Assembly (NCBI RefSeq): GCF_001905905.1
Contig: NZ_LIVT01000014.1
Span: 62,001 to 126,000 of the forward strand
Direction of reading: 5' to 3'
From: Streptomyces sp. CB02366
GTDB lineage: Bacteria; Actinomycetota; Actinomycetes; Streptomycetales; Streptomycetaceae
Length of the DNA stretch: 64,000 bases
The notes beneath the pieces were generated by a model. The model was not told where the DNA came from, ran no database searches, and saw nothing but the letters and a program-made list of their open reading frames with translations. Position numbers and translations under genes: made by a program. Positions 25,874 to 34,452 of the stretch are shown here, one piece after another. Numbering within the stretch: position 1 is the stretch's first letter; the number at the start of each line of letters is the position of its first letter.

Positions 25874-27214
25874 ATGCGTTCATCGATGTTCTCCCGCCGC
25901 AGAGTCCGCGCCGGCGCCGCGATCACCGCGGCCGCCTTGTGCGGCACCCTGCTCGCCGCCTGCGGAGGCGAGCAGGACGACGCCTCGGGCGCCGACGGCA
26001 AGCCGGTCACCCTGACCTTCTGGGGCTGGGCCAAGGGCACCCGGGAAGTCGTCGCCGACTTCAACGCGAGTCACCCGGACATCCGGATCAAGTTCGAAGA
26101 GATCCCCTCCGGCAACGCCGGCGGGTACGCGAAGATCGCCAACGCGGTCAAGGCGGGAAACGCTCCGGACGTCTTCAACATCGAGTACCCGCAGCTGCCC
26201 GACTTCGTCAGCCAGGGGGCGGTCCAGGACATCAGCGGACTTGTCGACGACAGCCTCCGGGGCACGTACCTGCCGCAGGCGAGCGAGCTGACCTCGCTCG
26301 GCGGCAGGACCTGGGCTCTGCCCCTGGACATCGCTCCGCAGGCCTTCTTCTACCGTAAGGACCTTTTCCGGAAGGCGGACATAACGGTGCCCCGGACCTG
26401 GGACGAGTTCCGCAAGGCCGCCCAGAAGCTCAAGGCCGCCCAGCCCAAGACGCGGATCGCCACGTTCTTCCCGGACGACCCGAGCACGTTCGAGGCGATG
26501 GCCTGGCAGAACGGCGCCCGCTGGTTCACCGCCGAGGACGACGCCTGGAAGGTGGACCTCACGGCTCCGGAGACCGGCAAGGCCGCCGACTACTGGCAGA
26601 AGCTGATCGACGACGACCTCGTCCAGGTCCAGCCGTCGTTCAGCCAGCAGTGGACCGCCTCGCTCCAGAAGGGGGAGACGGCCGGCTACCTGGGAGCGTC
26701 GTGGGGCGGGGGCGTCCTGAAGGCGAACCTCGGATCGGCTCCCGGCATGGACGGGAACTGGGCGGTGGCGCCGATGCCCACCTGGAACGGGGAACCCGCC
26801 AGCGGGATGCTCGGCGGCACCACCTTCGCGGTCTCCAAGGACAGCAAGAAGGCCGAGGCCGCCGTCGAGTTCGCCACCTGGGCCACCACCACCCCGGAAG
26901 GCATGAAGGCCCGCATCGACTCGGGCACCTCGTCCTCCTACCCCGCCGCCACCGCGCTGCTCCCCGTCGCGAAGAAGGCCTTCGACACCGCGTTCTACGG
27001 TGGGCAGGACATCTACGGCGTCTACGCGGAGGCCGCCAAGTCGATCAAGCCCGGCTGGACCTGGGGGCCCGCCATGGGCGTGACGAACGGTTCGCTGAAG
27101 GACTCCTTCGGCAAGGTCGCCGGCAGGACCGGCACCATCGGCGACGCTCTCACCACCGCCCAGCAGGCCACCCTGGACGAGTTCGAGAACCGCGGGCTGA
27201 AGGTCGCCCCGTGA
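25874..27214 (+). CDS. Extracellular sugar-binding lipoprotein of an ABC transporter
   Basis: A 446-aa substrate-binding protein of the carbohydrate uptake 1 (CUT1) type. The lipobox LLAACGG lies near residue 30 after an Arg-rich signal peptide, so it is anchored outside the membrane. The mature part starts PVTLTFWGWAKG, typical of family 1 sugar-binding proteins, and shows PDVFNIEYPQLPDF. AGGAG precedes the ATG at 25874. No ATPase gene follows; the shared MsiK-type ATPase used by many Streptomyces sugar importers could serve it. The sugar is unknown. Confidence 0.92.
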   Translation: MRSSMFSRRRVRAGAAITAAALCGTLLAACGGEQDDASGADGKPVTLTFWGWAKGTREVVADFNASHPDIRIKFEEIPSGNAGGYAKIANAVKAGNAPDVFNIEYPQLPDFVSQGAVQDISGLVDDSLRGTYLPQASELTSLGGRTWALPLDIAPQAFFYRKDLFRKADITVPRTWDEFRKAAQKLKAAQPKTRIATFFPDDPSTFEAMAWQNGARWFTAEDDAWKVDLTAPETGKAADYWQKLIDDDLVQVQPSFSQQWTASLQKGETAGYLGASWGGGVLKANLGSAPGMDGNWAVAPMPTWNGEPASGMLGGTTFAVSKDSKKAEAAVEFATWATTTPEGMKARIDSGTSSSYPAATALLPVAKKAFDTAFYGGQDIYGVYAEAAKSIKPGWTWGPAMGVTNGSLKDSFGKVAGRTGTIGDALTTAQQATLDEFENRGLKVAP

Positions 27215-28155
27215 CCACACGCACCACCCGGGCCGAACCCCGCCGCGCCGCCACCTCCGGGCGGCGCGGGCGGTACGGCGCTCCCGCGGTCCTGCTCGCC
27301 CCGTTCCTGCTCCTCTTCACCGCCTGCACCCTCGTACCGGTGGGTTACGCCGTCCACCTCAGCCTCTACACCGAGCGGCGCGGCGGCCTCGGGTTCGGCG
27401 GCACGGAAACCCTCTTCACCGGATGGGGCAACTATGCCCGGGCACTGAGGGACGAGGCGTTCCTCGACGGGTTCGCGAACATCGCCCTGTACTGCCTGAT
27501 GTACATCCCGGTCATGATCGGCCTCGCTCTGGCACTGGCCCTGCTCGTGGACTCCACGTTGGCACGGGCCAAGCGGTTCTTCCAGCTCGCCCTGTTCATC
27601 CCGCACGCGGTGCCCGGCATCATCGCCGCGTTGATCTGGATGTACCTGTACACCCCCGGCATCAGCCCGGTGCTCGACGTGCTGGAAGCCCTCGGCACCC
27701 GGCCCGACCCGCTCGGCAACCCCTTGCCGGCCGTGGTCAACATGGCTCTGTGGCAGTGGACCGGCTACAACGTGGTCATCTTCTACGCCGCACTCCAAGC
27801 CATCCCGCGCGAGGTGCTGGAAGCCGCGGTCGTCGACGGCGCCGGCCCGGTGCGCACCGCGTTCAGCATCAAGATCCCGCTGATCCGCGCCTCCCTCGCG
27901 ATGGTCGGGCTGTTCACCGTCATCGGGTCGCTGCAACTCTTCACCGAGCCGATGATCCTCCACGGCACCTCCCCCGGTGTCACTTCCGCCTGGACGCCCA
28001 ACATGTACGCCTACACCGCCGCCTTCGAACGCAGCGACTACGGTCTCGCCGCCGCCGCCTCGGTACTGCTCGCGGCCGCCGCCGCGATCCTGTCCTTTGC
28101 CGTCACCCGGCTGACCCGGCCCCGGTCCGACCGCCGGAAGGAGGCCGCGGCATGA
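27211..28155 (+). CDS. Sugar ABC transporter permease 1 (MalF-like)
   Basis: A 314-aa inner-membrane permease starting at GTG that overlaps the binding-protein stop. It has six predicted membrane helices and the EAA loop EVLEAAVVDGAGPVRTAFSI before KIPLIRASLAMVG, which contacts the ATPase. It pairs with the permease encoded next. The N-terminal 25 residues are Arg-rich and cytoplasmic. Its stop overlaps the next start (ATGA). Confidence 0.93.
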   Translation: MTTRTTRAEPRRAATSGRRGRYGAPAVLLAPFLLLFTACTLVPVGYAVHLSLYTERRGGLGFGGTETLFTGWGNYARALRDEAFLDGFANIALYCLMYIPVMIGLALALALLVDSTLARAKRFFQLALFIPHAVPGIIAALIWMYLYTPGISPVLDVLEALGTRPDPLGNPLPAVVNMALWQWTGYNVVIFYAALQAIPREVLEAAVVDGAGPVRTAFSIKIPLIRASLAMVGLFTVIGSLQLFTEPMILHGTSPGVTSAWTPNMYAYTAAFERSDYGLAAAASVLLAAAAAILSFAVTRLTRPRSDRRKEAAA

Positions 28156-29003
28156 GCAGTTCCCCCCGGCACTGGAGTCTGTCCAGGGCGGTCGTCAACG
28201 GCGTGCTGGTCCTGGCCACCGCCTACACCCTGCTGCCCCTGGGCTGGTTGCTCACCGCAGCCGCCAAGAACACCGCCGACCTGCTCGGCGGGAACACCCT
28301 GCGGCCCGGCAATTTCAACCTGGGCAAGAACCTCGCCGACCTGGCCTCCACCGGCGACGGCATCTACTTCCGCTGGTACGCCAACTCGCTGCTCTACGCG
28401 GGGCTGGGCGCGGCACTGTGCGCCCTGATCTGCGTGGCCGCCGGATACGTGTTCCACGTCTACGCCTTCCCCGGCAAGGAGAAGGTGTTCGGGCTGGTCC
28501 TGGTCGGGGTCATGGTCCCCACCACGGCGCTGGCGCTTCCGATGTACCTGCTCGCCTCCGAAGTGGGCCTCGTCAACAGCTTCTGGGCCGTCTTCCTGCC
28601 CTCGCTGGTCAATCCGTTCGGGGTCTATTTCTCCCGGGTGTTCTGCGCCGGCTACGTGCCCGGCGAGGTGCTGGAGGCCGCACGCGTGGACGGAGCTGGG
28701 GAACTGCGCACTTTCTGGTCGATCGGTCTGCCCATGGTCATGCCCGGCTTCGTCACCGTCTTCCTCTTCCAGTTCACCGCCATCTGGAACAACTTCTTCC
28801 TGCCGCTGGTGATGCTCTCCGACAACAAGCTCTTCCCCGTCAGCCTGGGCCTGTTCACCTGGAACGTGCAGACCAGGTCGTTCCCCGAGTACTACCCGCT
28901 GGTCGTCACCGGGGCGCTGCTCGCCGTCGTCCCGCTGATCCTCGCCTTCGTCCTCCTCCAGCGGCACTGGAAGGCCGGTCTCACCGCGGGAAGCGTCAAG
29001 TGA
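28152..29003 (+). CDS. Sugar ABC transporter permease 2 (MalG-like)
   Basis: A 283-aa permease with six helices and the EAA loop EVLEAARVDGAGELRTFWSI followed by GLPMVMPGF. It completes the importer with the upstream permease. Coupling by ATGA overlap indicates one operon with the binding protein and probably the dehydrogenase downstream. Confidence 0.93.
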   Translation: MSSSPRHWSLSRAVVNGVLVLATAYTLLPLGWLLTAAAKNTADLLGGNTLRPGNFNLGKNLADLASTGDGIYFRWYANSLLYAGLGAALCALICVAAGYVFHVYAFPGKEKVFGLVLVGVMVPTTALALPMYLLASEVGLVNSFWAVFLPSLVNPFGVYFSRVFCAGYVPGEVLEAARVDGAGELRTFWSIGLPMVMPGFVTVFLFQFTAIWNNFFLPLVMLSDNKLFPVSLGLFTWNVQTRSFPEYYPLVVTGALLAVVPLILAFVLLQRHWKAGLTAGSVK

Positions 29004-29041
29004 GCGCCCCCGTCCACGCCGACTCCTACGAGGAGAAGCCC

Positions 29042-30085
29042 ATGTCCGACCCCCGGCCGTCCGCCGACGGCAGGACCGAGTCCCGCCCCCGCGCCGTCCT
29101 CGCCATGCACCAGGACCTGGTCGCCCGCCTCTTCGACGCCCCCACCACGGCCCGGCTCGTCGCCCTCGCCGATATCGACCCCGGACTGGTTCTCGACGAC
29201 TTCACCACTCCGCGGGCCCGAGCCGCGCTGGCGGACGTGGAGGTGATCGTCTCGGGCTGGGGCTGCCCACCGATCGACGAGGCCGTTCTGGCCGCGGCGC
29301 CGCGTCTGCGGGCGGTCGTGCACGCGGCGGGGTCGGTGAAGCACCACATCACCGACGCCTGTTGGGAGAGGGGCGTCGAGGTCGCGTCCGTCGCCTGGGC
29401 GAACGCGTTGCCGGTGGCCGAGTACACGGTGGCGTTCGTTCTGTTGGCGAATAAGGGTTTGTTGGGCATTCGGGAGGATTACCGGGCCCGTCGTGCGGAG
29501 TACGACTGGCAGGGCGCCTATCCGCAGGCGGGCAACTACCGGCGGTCGGTCGGGGTGGTGGGGGCTTCTCTTGTCGGTCGCCGTGTTCTGGAGTTGCTCC
29601 GTCCCTATGATCTGGACCTCCTGCTCCACGACCCTTACGTGGAACCGGCCGAAGCCGCGCGTCTCGGAGCCCGCTCCGTCGCGCTCGACGAGCTGTGCGA
29701 GACCGGCGACATCGTGAGCGTGCACGCTCCTGAACTTCCGGGGACTCGTCATCTCATCGACGGCCGGAGGCTTGCGCTGATGCGGGACGGCAGTACGTTG
29801 ATCAATACGTCGCGGGGCTCTCTTGTCGATCAGGACGCTTTGACGGCGGAATTGGTCTCGGGGCGGCTCAACGCGGTTATCGACGTCACGGTTCCGGAGG
29901 TCTTGCCGGCGGGTTCGCCGCTCTATGACTTGCAGAACGTCGTGCTGACCCCGCATGTCGCCGGTTCTTTGGGGAGCGAGTTGCACCGGCTGGCTGCGGC
30001 TGCCGTGGACGAACTCGCCCGCTGGTCCGCGGGGGAGCCCTTCGCGCATCCGGTGGTGGAGGAAGACATTTCCCGCACGGCGTGA
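29042..30085 (+). CDS. D-isomer-specific 2-hydroxyacid dehydrogenase family protein
   Basis: A 347-aa dehydrogenase. The catalytic Arg (NTSRGSLVD), Glu (DVTVPEVLP) and His (LTPHVAGS) are present, while the dinucleotide loop reads GVVGASLVGRRVL, a loosened form of the usual GxGxxG. I chose ATG 29042 because GAGGAG precedes it by about 8 nt; a GTG at 29000 overlapping the permease stop is an alternative. From about 29430 onward codon use is less GC-biased (many third-position T and G in Leu, Gly and Val codons) than in the first part, a sign of a mosaic origin or of relaxed selection next to decayed mobile DNA. Confidence 0.85.
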   Translation: MSDPRPSADGRTESRPRAVLAMHQDLVARLFDAPTTARLVALADIDPGLVLDDFTTPRARAALADVEVIVSGWGCPPIDEAVLAAAPRLRAVVHAAGSVKHHITDACWERGVEVASVAWANALPVAEYTVAFVLLANKGLLGIREDYRARRAEYDWQGAYPQAGNYRRSVGVVGASLVGRRVLELLRPYDLDLLLHDPYVEPAEAARLGARSVALDELCETGDIVSVHAPELPGTRHLIDGRRLALMRDGSTLINTSRGSLVDQDALTAELVSGRLNAVIDVTVPEVLPAGSPLYDLQNVVLTPHVAGSLGSELHRLAAAAVDELARWSAGEPFAHPVVEEDISRTA

Positions 30086-30104
30086 GACGCACGCCGTGCG
30101 CGTT
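30074..30104. terminator. Intrinsic terminator overlapping the dehydrogenase stop
   Basis: A perfect 11-bp stem (30074-30084 with 30090-30100, 5-nt loop) is followed by CGTTTTC. The stem spans the TGA at 30083-30085 and would end the transporter operon. Confidence 0.75.
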
Positions 30105-30129
30105 TTCACCTGCGGGCGGCGGGAGGGAT

Positions 30130-30721
30130 GGCGGTGACGTGGCGCTGCGGCAACTTGCTCCGCTCTTCGGGGTGCCGAAGTTCGCGGCCGATCGCGTCAT
30201 CGGGCACGTCGGTCCCTTGCTCGCGCTCAGGACGCGCAAGCGGTTCCGCAAGAACACCGTGCTGATCGTGGACGCACCCCTGGTCCCCACACACGACCAC
30301 GCGGTGGCCGAACAGTCGAAGAACTGGAGATACTCCACGACTCCCAAGTCGCCATCGATGCCGACATCCGCCTCGTCATGGTGATCGTCCAGCCCCTGCC
30401 CGGCAACCGCAATGACGGCAAGGCATGGGAGCTGTCCGGCACCGAAGCCGTAGTCGGTCGCACCCCTGTGGTTGTTGACGGCGGCTACCGGGACACCGGT
30501 CTGGTCATCCCGCACCGTCGCGAGCGCGGGTGGAGCGCACTGTCCGCCTGGAAAGGACGGAGGACAACATCTTCCACCATCACGTCTGTGCCCGCGTCGA
30601 GCACGCCTGCGCCCAGATGAAAGCCTGGAAGATCCTTCACGACTGCCGATCGAAAGGAGACGGTGTCCGCCACCCGATGAACGGGGTCGCTCACCTGCCC
30701 AATCTCTCCCTCAGGGGATAG
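30130..30721 (+). pseudogene. Frameshifted IS5-like transposase remnant
   Basis: Three frames carry parts of one transposase: a first with ADRVIGHVGPLLALRTRKRF and NTVLIVDAPLVPTHDH (first catalytic Asp region), a second with QPLPGNRNDGKAWELSG and VVVDGGYRDTGLVIP (second Asp), and a third with ARVEHACAQMKAWKILHDCR (Glu region) ending at 30721. The order and motifs match IS5-group DDE transposases. At least two frameshifts make it inactive. Terminal inverted repeats were not located. Confidence 0.7.
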
Positions 30722-30791
30722 GCGCGCGGAGCGAACACCAGTCGGCCTCGCCCCCCAGCCGGAAGATCCTTTACGGGACAAGCCCTGGAGC

Positions 30792-31070
30792 GGCGACATC
30801 GAGGTCCTCCTGGACGACGGCTGTCTGGGCCTGAGCCGCTACCACCGCGGGCAAGCGATCACACCGCCCGGAAAACCCCGCCCCGGAGCATCGCCCGGCA
30901 GAGTCGAACAGGGGGAACGCGACCGCCACGGGCACTCCTGCGACCACATCACCGTCGAACACGGCCTCGCGAACCACAAACTCTGGCGGAGCACGGTCGT
31001 CCGGTGGCGGTGCCGAGGCCATTCCTCGATGACCCGCTGTGCCCATGTCGTTCGACGACCCGGCCGATGA
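30792..31070 (+). pseudogene. Fragment of a second DDE transposase
   Basis: A 92-codon open segment contains VLLDDGCLGLSRYHRGQAIT and ITVEHGLANHKLWRSTVVRW, matching the last third of DDE-superfamily transposases (Asp and Glu regions) found in Streptomyces. It lacks an N-terminus and start codon. It follows the IS5-like remnant directly, suggesting nested insertions. Confidence 0.5.
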
Positions 31071-31224
31071 CGACGAGCAGGCCGTCATCCGGCTGATCCG
31101 GTCGGCGCGGGCCCGATCACGAAGCACTCGGCGCACCACCCCGCGCTTCCCCCCGTCAGCCGAGGTTGGCGGGACGCGCCGGGCGGGTGGGCGGCCACCC
31201 TGACAGGTGGTCGTCCGTGGGTGG

Positions 31225-31440
31225 TCACAAGCTGAGGTAGAAGCGCACGGTCGTGCCGTCGTCGCCGGTGTGCAGCCGCACGAGGTCGGCCACGTAGTGG
31301 ACCAGCATCAGGCCCCGGCCGCCCAGTTGACCGGGCTCCGGCTCCAGACGGCGGAACACCGGGTCCTGGGAGCGGGAGCCGGCAACGCTCGACGGCGGGC
31401 GGGGAAAGCGCTCGGGGACCGCGGATCCCGGAAATGCCAC
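31225..31440 (-). pseudogene. C-terminal remnant of an RsbW-like ATP-binding protein
   Basis: The minus-strand frame ends RRLEPEPGQLGGRGLMLVHY followed by a short strand pair closing in VRFYLSL. GGRGLMLV is the G2 box and the rest the final strands of HATPase_c_2 anti-sigma-factor kinases. The N box and most of the domain are missing, and the preceding codons are not family-like. I read it as a leftover of an insertion or deletion event. Confidence 0.4.
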
Positions 31441-31589
31441 AGCTGGACGTGACGCCGGTGGAACCCGGGCTGGTGCTGGAAGTCAGCGTCGACGTCGCCC
31501 GTGAAGCCTCCGGCCCGTGGCGGCATCCCACGCGCCGTGCAGGCCCCTCGCGGAGGGGACTGCTCGATGCGGCGAGTGCAGCGCAGAAG

Positions 31590-31730
31590 CTGCTGGCCCT
31601 GGACATCCCGGGGCCGACGATCCTCACGGTGCTCGTCTGCTCGGCGCTCGTCGGACTGTCCGCCGCTCTCGTCCCGGCCTTCCGGGCGGGCCGGATGAAC
31701 GTCCTGAACGCCATCGCGACGGACGGGTGA
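31590..31730 (+). pseudogene. C-terminal fragment of an FtsX-like permease
   Basis: The segment ILTVLVCSALVGLSAALVPA followed by FRAGRMNVLNAIATDG is the last membrane helix and tail of a MacB/FtsX-type ABC permease (compare the usual PARRAARLNVLQAI). Upstream codons do not continue the family, so only the last 46 codons survive. Confidence 0.5.
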
Positions 31731-31896
31731 GGGTCCTGGGGCCCCGCTTGGCGGACGCCGGGGGAGCCGGGAGGCCGCCCGGCATAGATGACCCTTCGGG
31801 TGTCACCGTAGGAAGACCAGCAGGCTCCGGGACGTTCCTCCAAACGTCTCGGAGCCGAACTCGTTCCCCGCTGGGGCCCGTTGTGCACGGCGGAGC

Positions 31897-31946
31897 GTGT
31901 CAGCTTGCTGCACACCGCGGCGGGCCGCCGTGCAGCATGCTGACAC
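31897..31946. promoter_or_regulatory. Large inverted repeat upstream of the RiPP cluster
   Basis: Arms 31897-31913 and 31930-31946 match in 16 of 17 positions around a 16-nt GC-rich centre. Each arm carries GTGTCAGC/GCTGACAC; the same octamer recurs at 49944-49951 near the precursor gene. It could be an operator for a cluster regulator or a hairpin. The space 31731-32036 holds no gene that I can support. Confidence 0.5.
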
Positions 31947-32036
31947 CGCGGCATCTCTCGTGGCGCGTTCCGCGCTGGCATCGTCGTGCCTGTCGGGAGG
32001 ACCCCCGGCACCGACGCCACGGCCGAAGGGGAACAC

Positions 32037-32288
32037 GTGAACAGGTCTCCGCTAGCGCGGACACAGCGCCGCACCGCCAGAGCTGCCGCCCTCGTCACCG
32101 GTATCGCCATCGCCGCCCTCGCCCTCACCGCCGGCACGGCGTCGGCCACCACACCGGCGGGCCCGCCGCCCGCCGTCGTCGACGACGTCACCCGGCTGAT
32201 CTGTATGGAGTTGGAGGGCGTTTTCGGCCAACTGCCCCCGCACTCCCCGCCCGTACAGGTGTGCAAGCTGGTCAACGGCTGGGACTAG
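32037..32288 (+). CDS. Small secreted protein coupled to the SARP regulator
   Basis: An 83-aa protein with an Arg-rich N-terminus, a hydrophobic core (ALVTGIAIAALALTAG) and an ASA cleavage site near residue 38, leaving about 45 residues with two cysteines (LICMELEGV, VQVCKLVNG). The GTG start has GGGGA just upstream. Its stop is only 2 nt before the GTG of the SARP-type regulator, so both are probably co-translated. I do not recognise the family. A role as an extracellular signal or modulator of the cluster is possible but is inference. Confidence 0.6.
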   Translation: MNRSPLARTQRRTARAAALVTGIAIAALALTAGTASATTPAGPPPAVVDDVTRLICMELEGVFGQLPPHSPPVQVCKLVNGWD

Positions 32289-32290
32289 AG

Positions 32291-34447
32291 GTGTCGAGAC
32301 CGGTCCCGCTGGGGACAGGCGGCGCGACGGGGGAGGCGGGACGGCCTTCCGGGGCGCGGGCCGCGGTGCGGTTCCAGCTCCTCGGGCCGCTTGCCCTCGC
32401 GGACGGCCCCGACACCGTCGTTCTCCAGCCCTCCAAACCCGCGAACCTACTCGCCGCGCTGCTCCTGAACGCCAACTCCACGGTTTCCGCCGGGTACTTG
32501 CAGCGGGCGGTGTGGGGCGAGGAACAGCCCGCCACCGCCAAGGCCGCCCTCCAGACCTGTGTCCTGCGGCTGCGCCGGCTGTTCACCAAGCACGGAGTCA
32601 CCGGCACGGCCATCGAGGCGGTCCCCGGCGGCTACCGGATCGTCGCCCGACCGCCCACCCTGGACCTCCTCGCCTTCCGCGACCAGGTGCGCCGTGCCAC
32701 GGCCATGGACCACGACCCGGAGGCGGAGCTGTACACGCTCCGGGACGCCCTCTCGCTCTGGCAGGGCGCGCTGCTCGCCAACGTACGGTCCGCCGTTCTG
32801 CACCGCGACGAGGTGCCCCGGCTCGCGGAGGAACGGCTGCGCGTGGTCGAGCGGGTCTGCGACCTGCTGTTGGGGCTCGGCCGCTGCGGCGAGGCGCTCG
32901 TCGACCTGTGGACCGCTACGCGCGTATATCCGGGACACGAACGCTTCCACGAACAGCTCATCGAGGCCCTGTACCGCAGTGGGCGTCAGTCGCAGGCGCT
33001 CGGCGAGTACCGCAGGGTGAAAGATTTCCTGCGGGAGGAGCTGGGCGTCGATCCCTCGGCCTCCCTGCGCCGCCTCGAACTGTCCATCCTGCGCGGCGAG
33101 GACCTGGGCCCGGTGGGGCAGGCGGCTTCCGGCGCGACGGCCCCCGGTCCGTCCGTTCCCGCGGTGCTGGCTTCCGCTACGGCTGCCCTCGGTGGGGCCG
33201 CTCCAGGTCAGGCGGGCCCGGGACCGGCGGGCTCGGGTCACGCGGGGCCCGGGCAGAGGGCCTCCGGGCAGGTGGGGGGCTCCGGTTCGGCCGCGTCCGT
33301 TGCGGTGGTGGTGTCCCGCGTCGTCCGGGGCGAGACCGTGCCGCAGCCGGACGCCGAGACCCCCGAACTCGCCCCCGCACCGGTCACCGCCCCGCCCGGC
33401 GCGGTCACGGGGGCCCCGAGCACCGCCGGGACCTGTGCACCGCCCGCCGACGCCGGGATCGGGCCCGTTCCCGGCGTACCGCACTTCACCGGTCGCGCCG
33501 CCGAGGCCGAGGCGATGGCTGCCCGCCTCACGGCGCCGCCTCCGACCGGCCCCGGAGACCTCCGGGCCCTCACCGTCGTGGTCTCCGGGGCGCCCGGCAT
33601 CGGTAAGTCGGCGCTCGCCCACCACGTGGCCCGGCAGGTCGGGGAAGCCTTCCCCGCAGGCCGGCTACTCGTCCGGATGACCCGCGCGGACGGCGAACCC
33701 CGCACGGCCGGGGAGGTCTCCGCCGCGCTCGCCGACGCCCTCGGCGCGGCGGGCGGCGGGCGCGCGCTGCTCATCCTGGACGACGTGGTGGACGCCGATC
33801 AGGTGCGCCCGCTGCTCACCCCCGATGGCCTACCCGGGACCGGGACCGGGACCGGGCCCGGCCTCGCCGTCGTGGTCACCAGCCGGATGGGGCTCGGCGG
33901 ACTCATCGCCACCCACGGCGGCTGGGTGCAGCGCCTGACCGCTTTCACGGAGTCCGAGTCGTACGGACTGCTGCTGGCCGCCCTGGGCGCCGAGAGGGTG
34001 GAGGCCGAACCGGACGCGGCCCACCGCCTCACCGCCGTGTGCGGCTACTTCCCCGCCGCGCTGCGCATCCTCACCGCCCGGCTGCTGACCCGGCCGGGGC
34101 TGCGGCTCGCCGACGCCGTCGACTGGCTGGGCGACGACCCGCTCGCCCGGCTCACCCTGACCGACTCCCCGGGCCACTCGGTCACTGGCCTCTTCGACCG
34201 GGCGCTCGACCGGCTCGACCCCCGGTTGTCACAGGCGTTCACCCACCTCGCCCAGGGGCCGCCGGAGCTCCTGGCCGACGGGGGGCCCGCGCACGAAGGA
34301 CCCGTACCCGAAGCCGTACGGGAGCAACTCGCCGACGCCGGACTGCTGGAGGACGGCCCGCCGGGCCCGTACCGCATCCACGGCCTGCTCCGCGCCCACG
34401 TACGAAGAACCGCCCGGATCCGCGACCGCCGCACAGAGAAGGTGTGA
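32291..34447 (+). CDS. SARP-family regulator with NTPase domain (AfsR-like)
   Basis: A 718-aa regulator. It has an OmpR-like DNA-binding domain (about residues 26-110; VRFQLLGPLAL, YLQRAVWGEEQPATAKAALQ), a bacterial transcriptional activation domain (about 115-265; RVYPGHERFHEQLIEALYRS, GRQSQALGEYRRVKDFLREE), a Pro/Ala-rich linker, then an NB-ARC-type ATPase (P-loop VVVSGAPGIGKSALAHHVA at about 435, LLILDDVVDADQ). The tetratricopeptide part of full AfsR is absent. GTG 32291 couples it to the small secreted gene; GTG 32366 is an alternative. It probably activates the RiPP operon that starts 5 nt downstream. Confidence 0.87.
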   Translation: MSRPVPLGTGGATGEAGRPSGARAAVRFQLLGPLALADGPDTVVLQPSKPANLLAALLLNANSTVSAGYLQRAVWGEEQPATAKAALQTCVLRLRRLFTKHGVTGTAIEAVPGGYRIVARPPTLDLLAFRDQVRRATAMDHDPEAELYTLRDALSLWQGALLANVRSAVLHRDEVPRLAEERLRVVERVCDLLLGLGRCGEALVDLWTATRVYPGHERFHEQLIEALYRSGRQSQALGEYRRVKDFLREELGVDPSASLRRLELSILRGEDLGPVGQAASGATAPGPSVPAVLASATAALGGAAPGQAGPGPAGSGHAGPGQRASGQVGGSGSAASVAVVVSRVVRGETVPQPDAETPELAPAPVTAPPGAVTGAPSTAGTCAPPADAGIGPVPGVPHFTGRAAEAEAMAARLTAPPPTGPGDLRALTVVVSGAPGIGKSALAHHVARQVGEAFPAGRLLVRMTRADGEPRTAGEVSAALADALGAAGGGRALLILDDVVDADQVRPLLTPDGLPGTGTGTGPGLAVVVTSRMGLGGLIATHGGWVQRLTAFTESESYGLLLAALGAERVEAEPDAAHRLTAVCGYFPAALRILTARLLTRPGLRLADAVDWLGDDPLARLTLTDSPGHSVTGLFDRALDRLDPRLSQAFTHLAQGPPELLADGGPAHEGPVPEAVREQLADAGLLEDGPPGPYRIHGLLRAHVRRTARIRDRRTEKV

Positions 34448-34452
34448 TCCCC

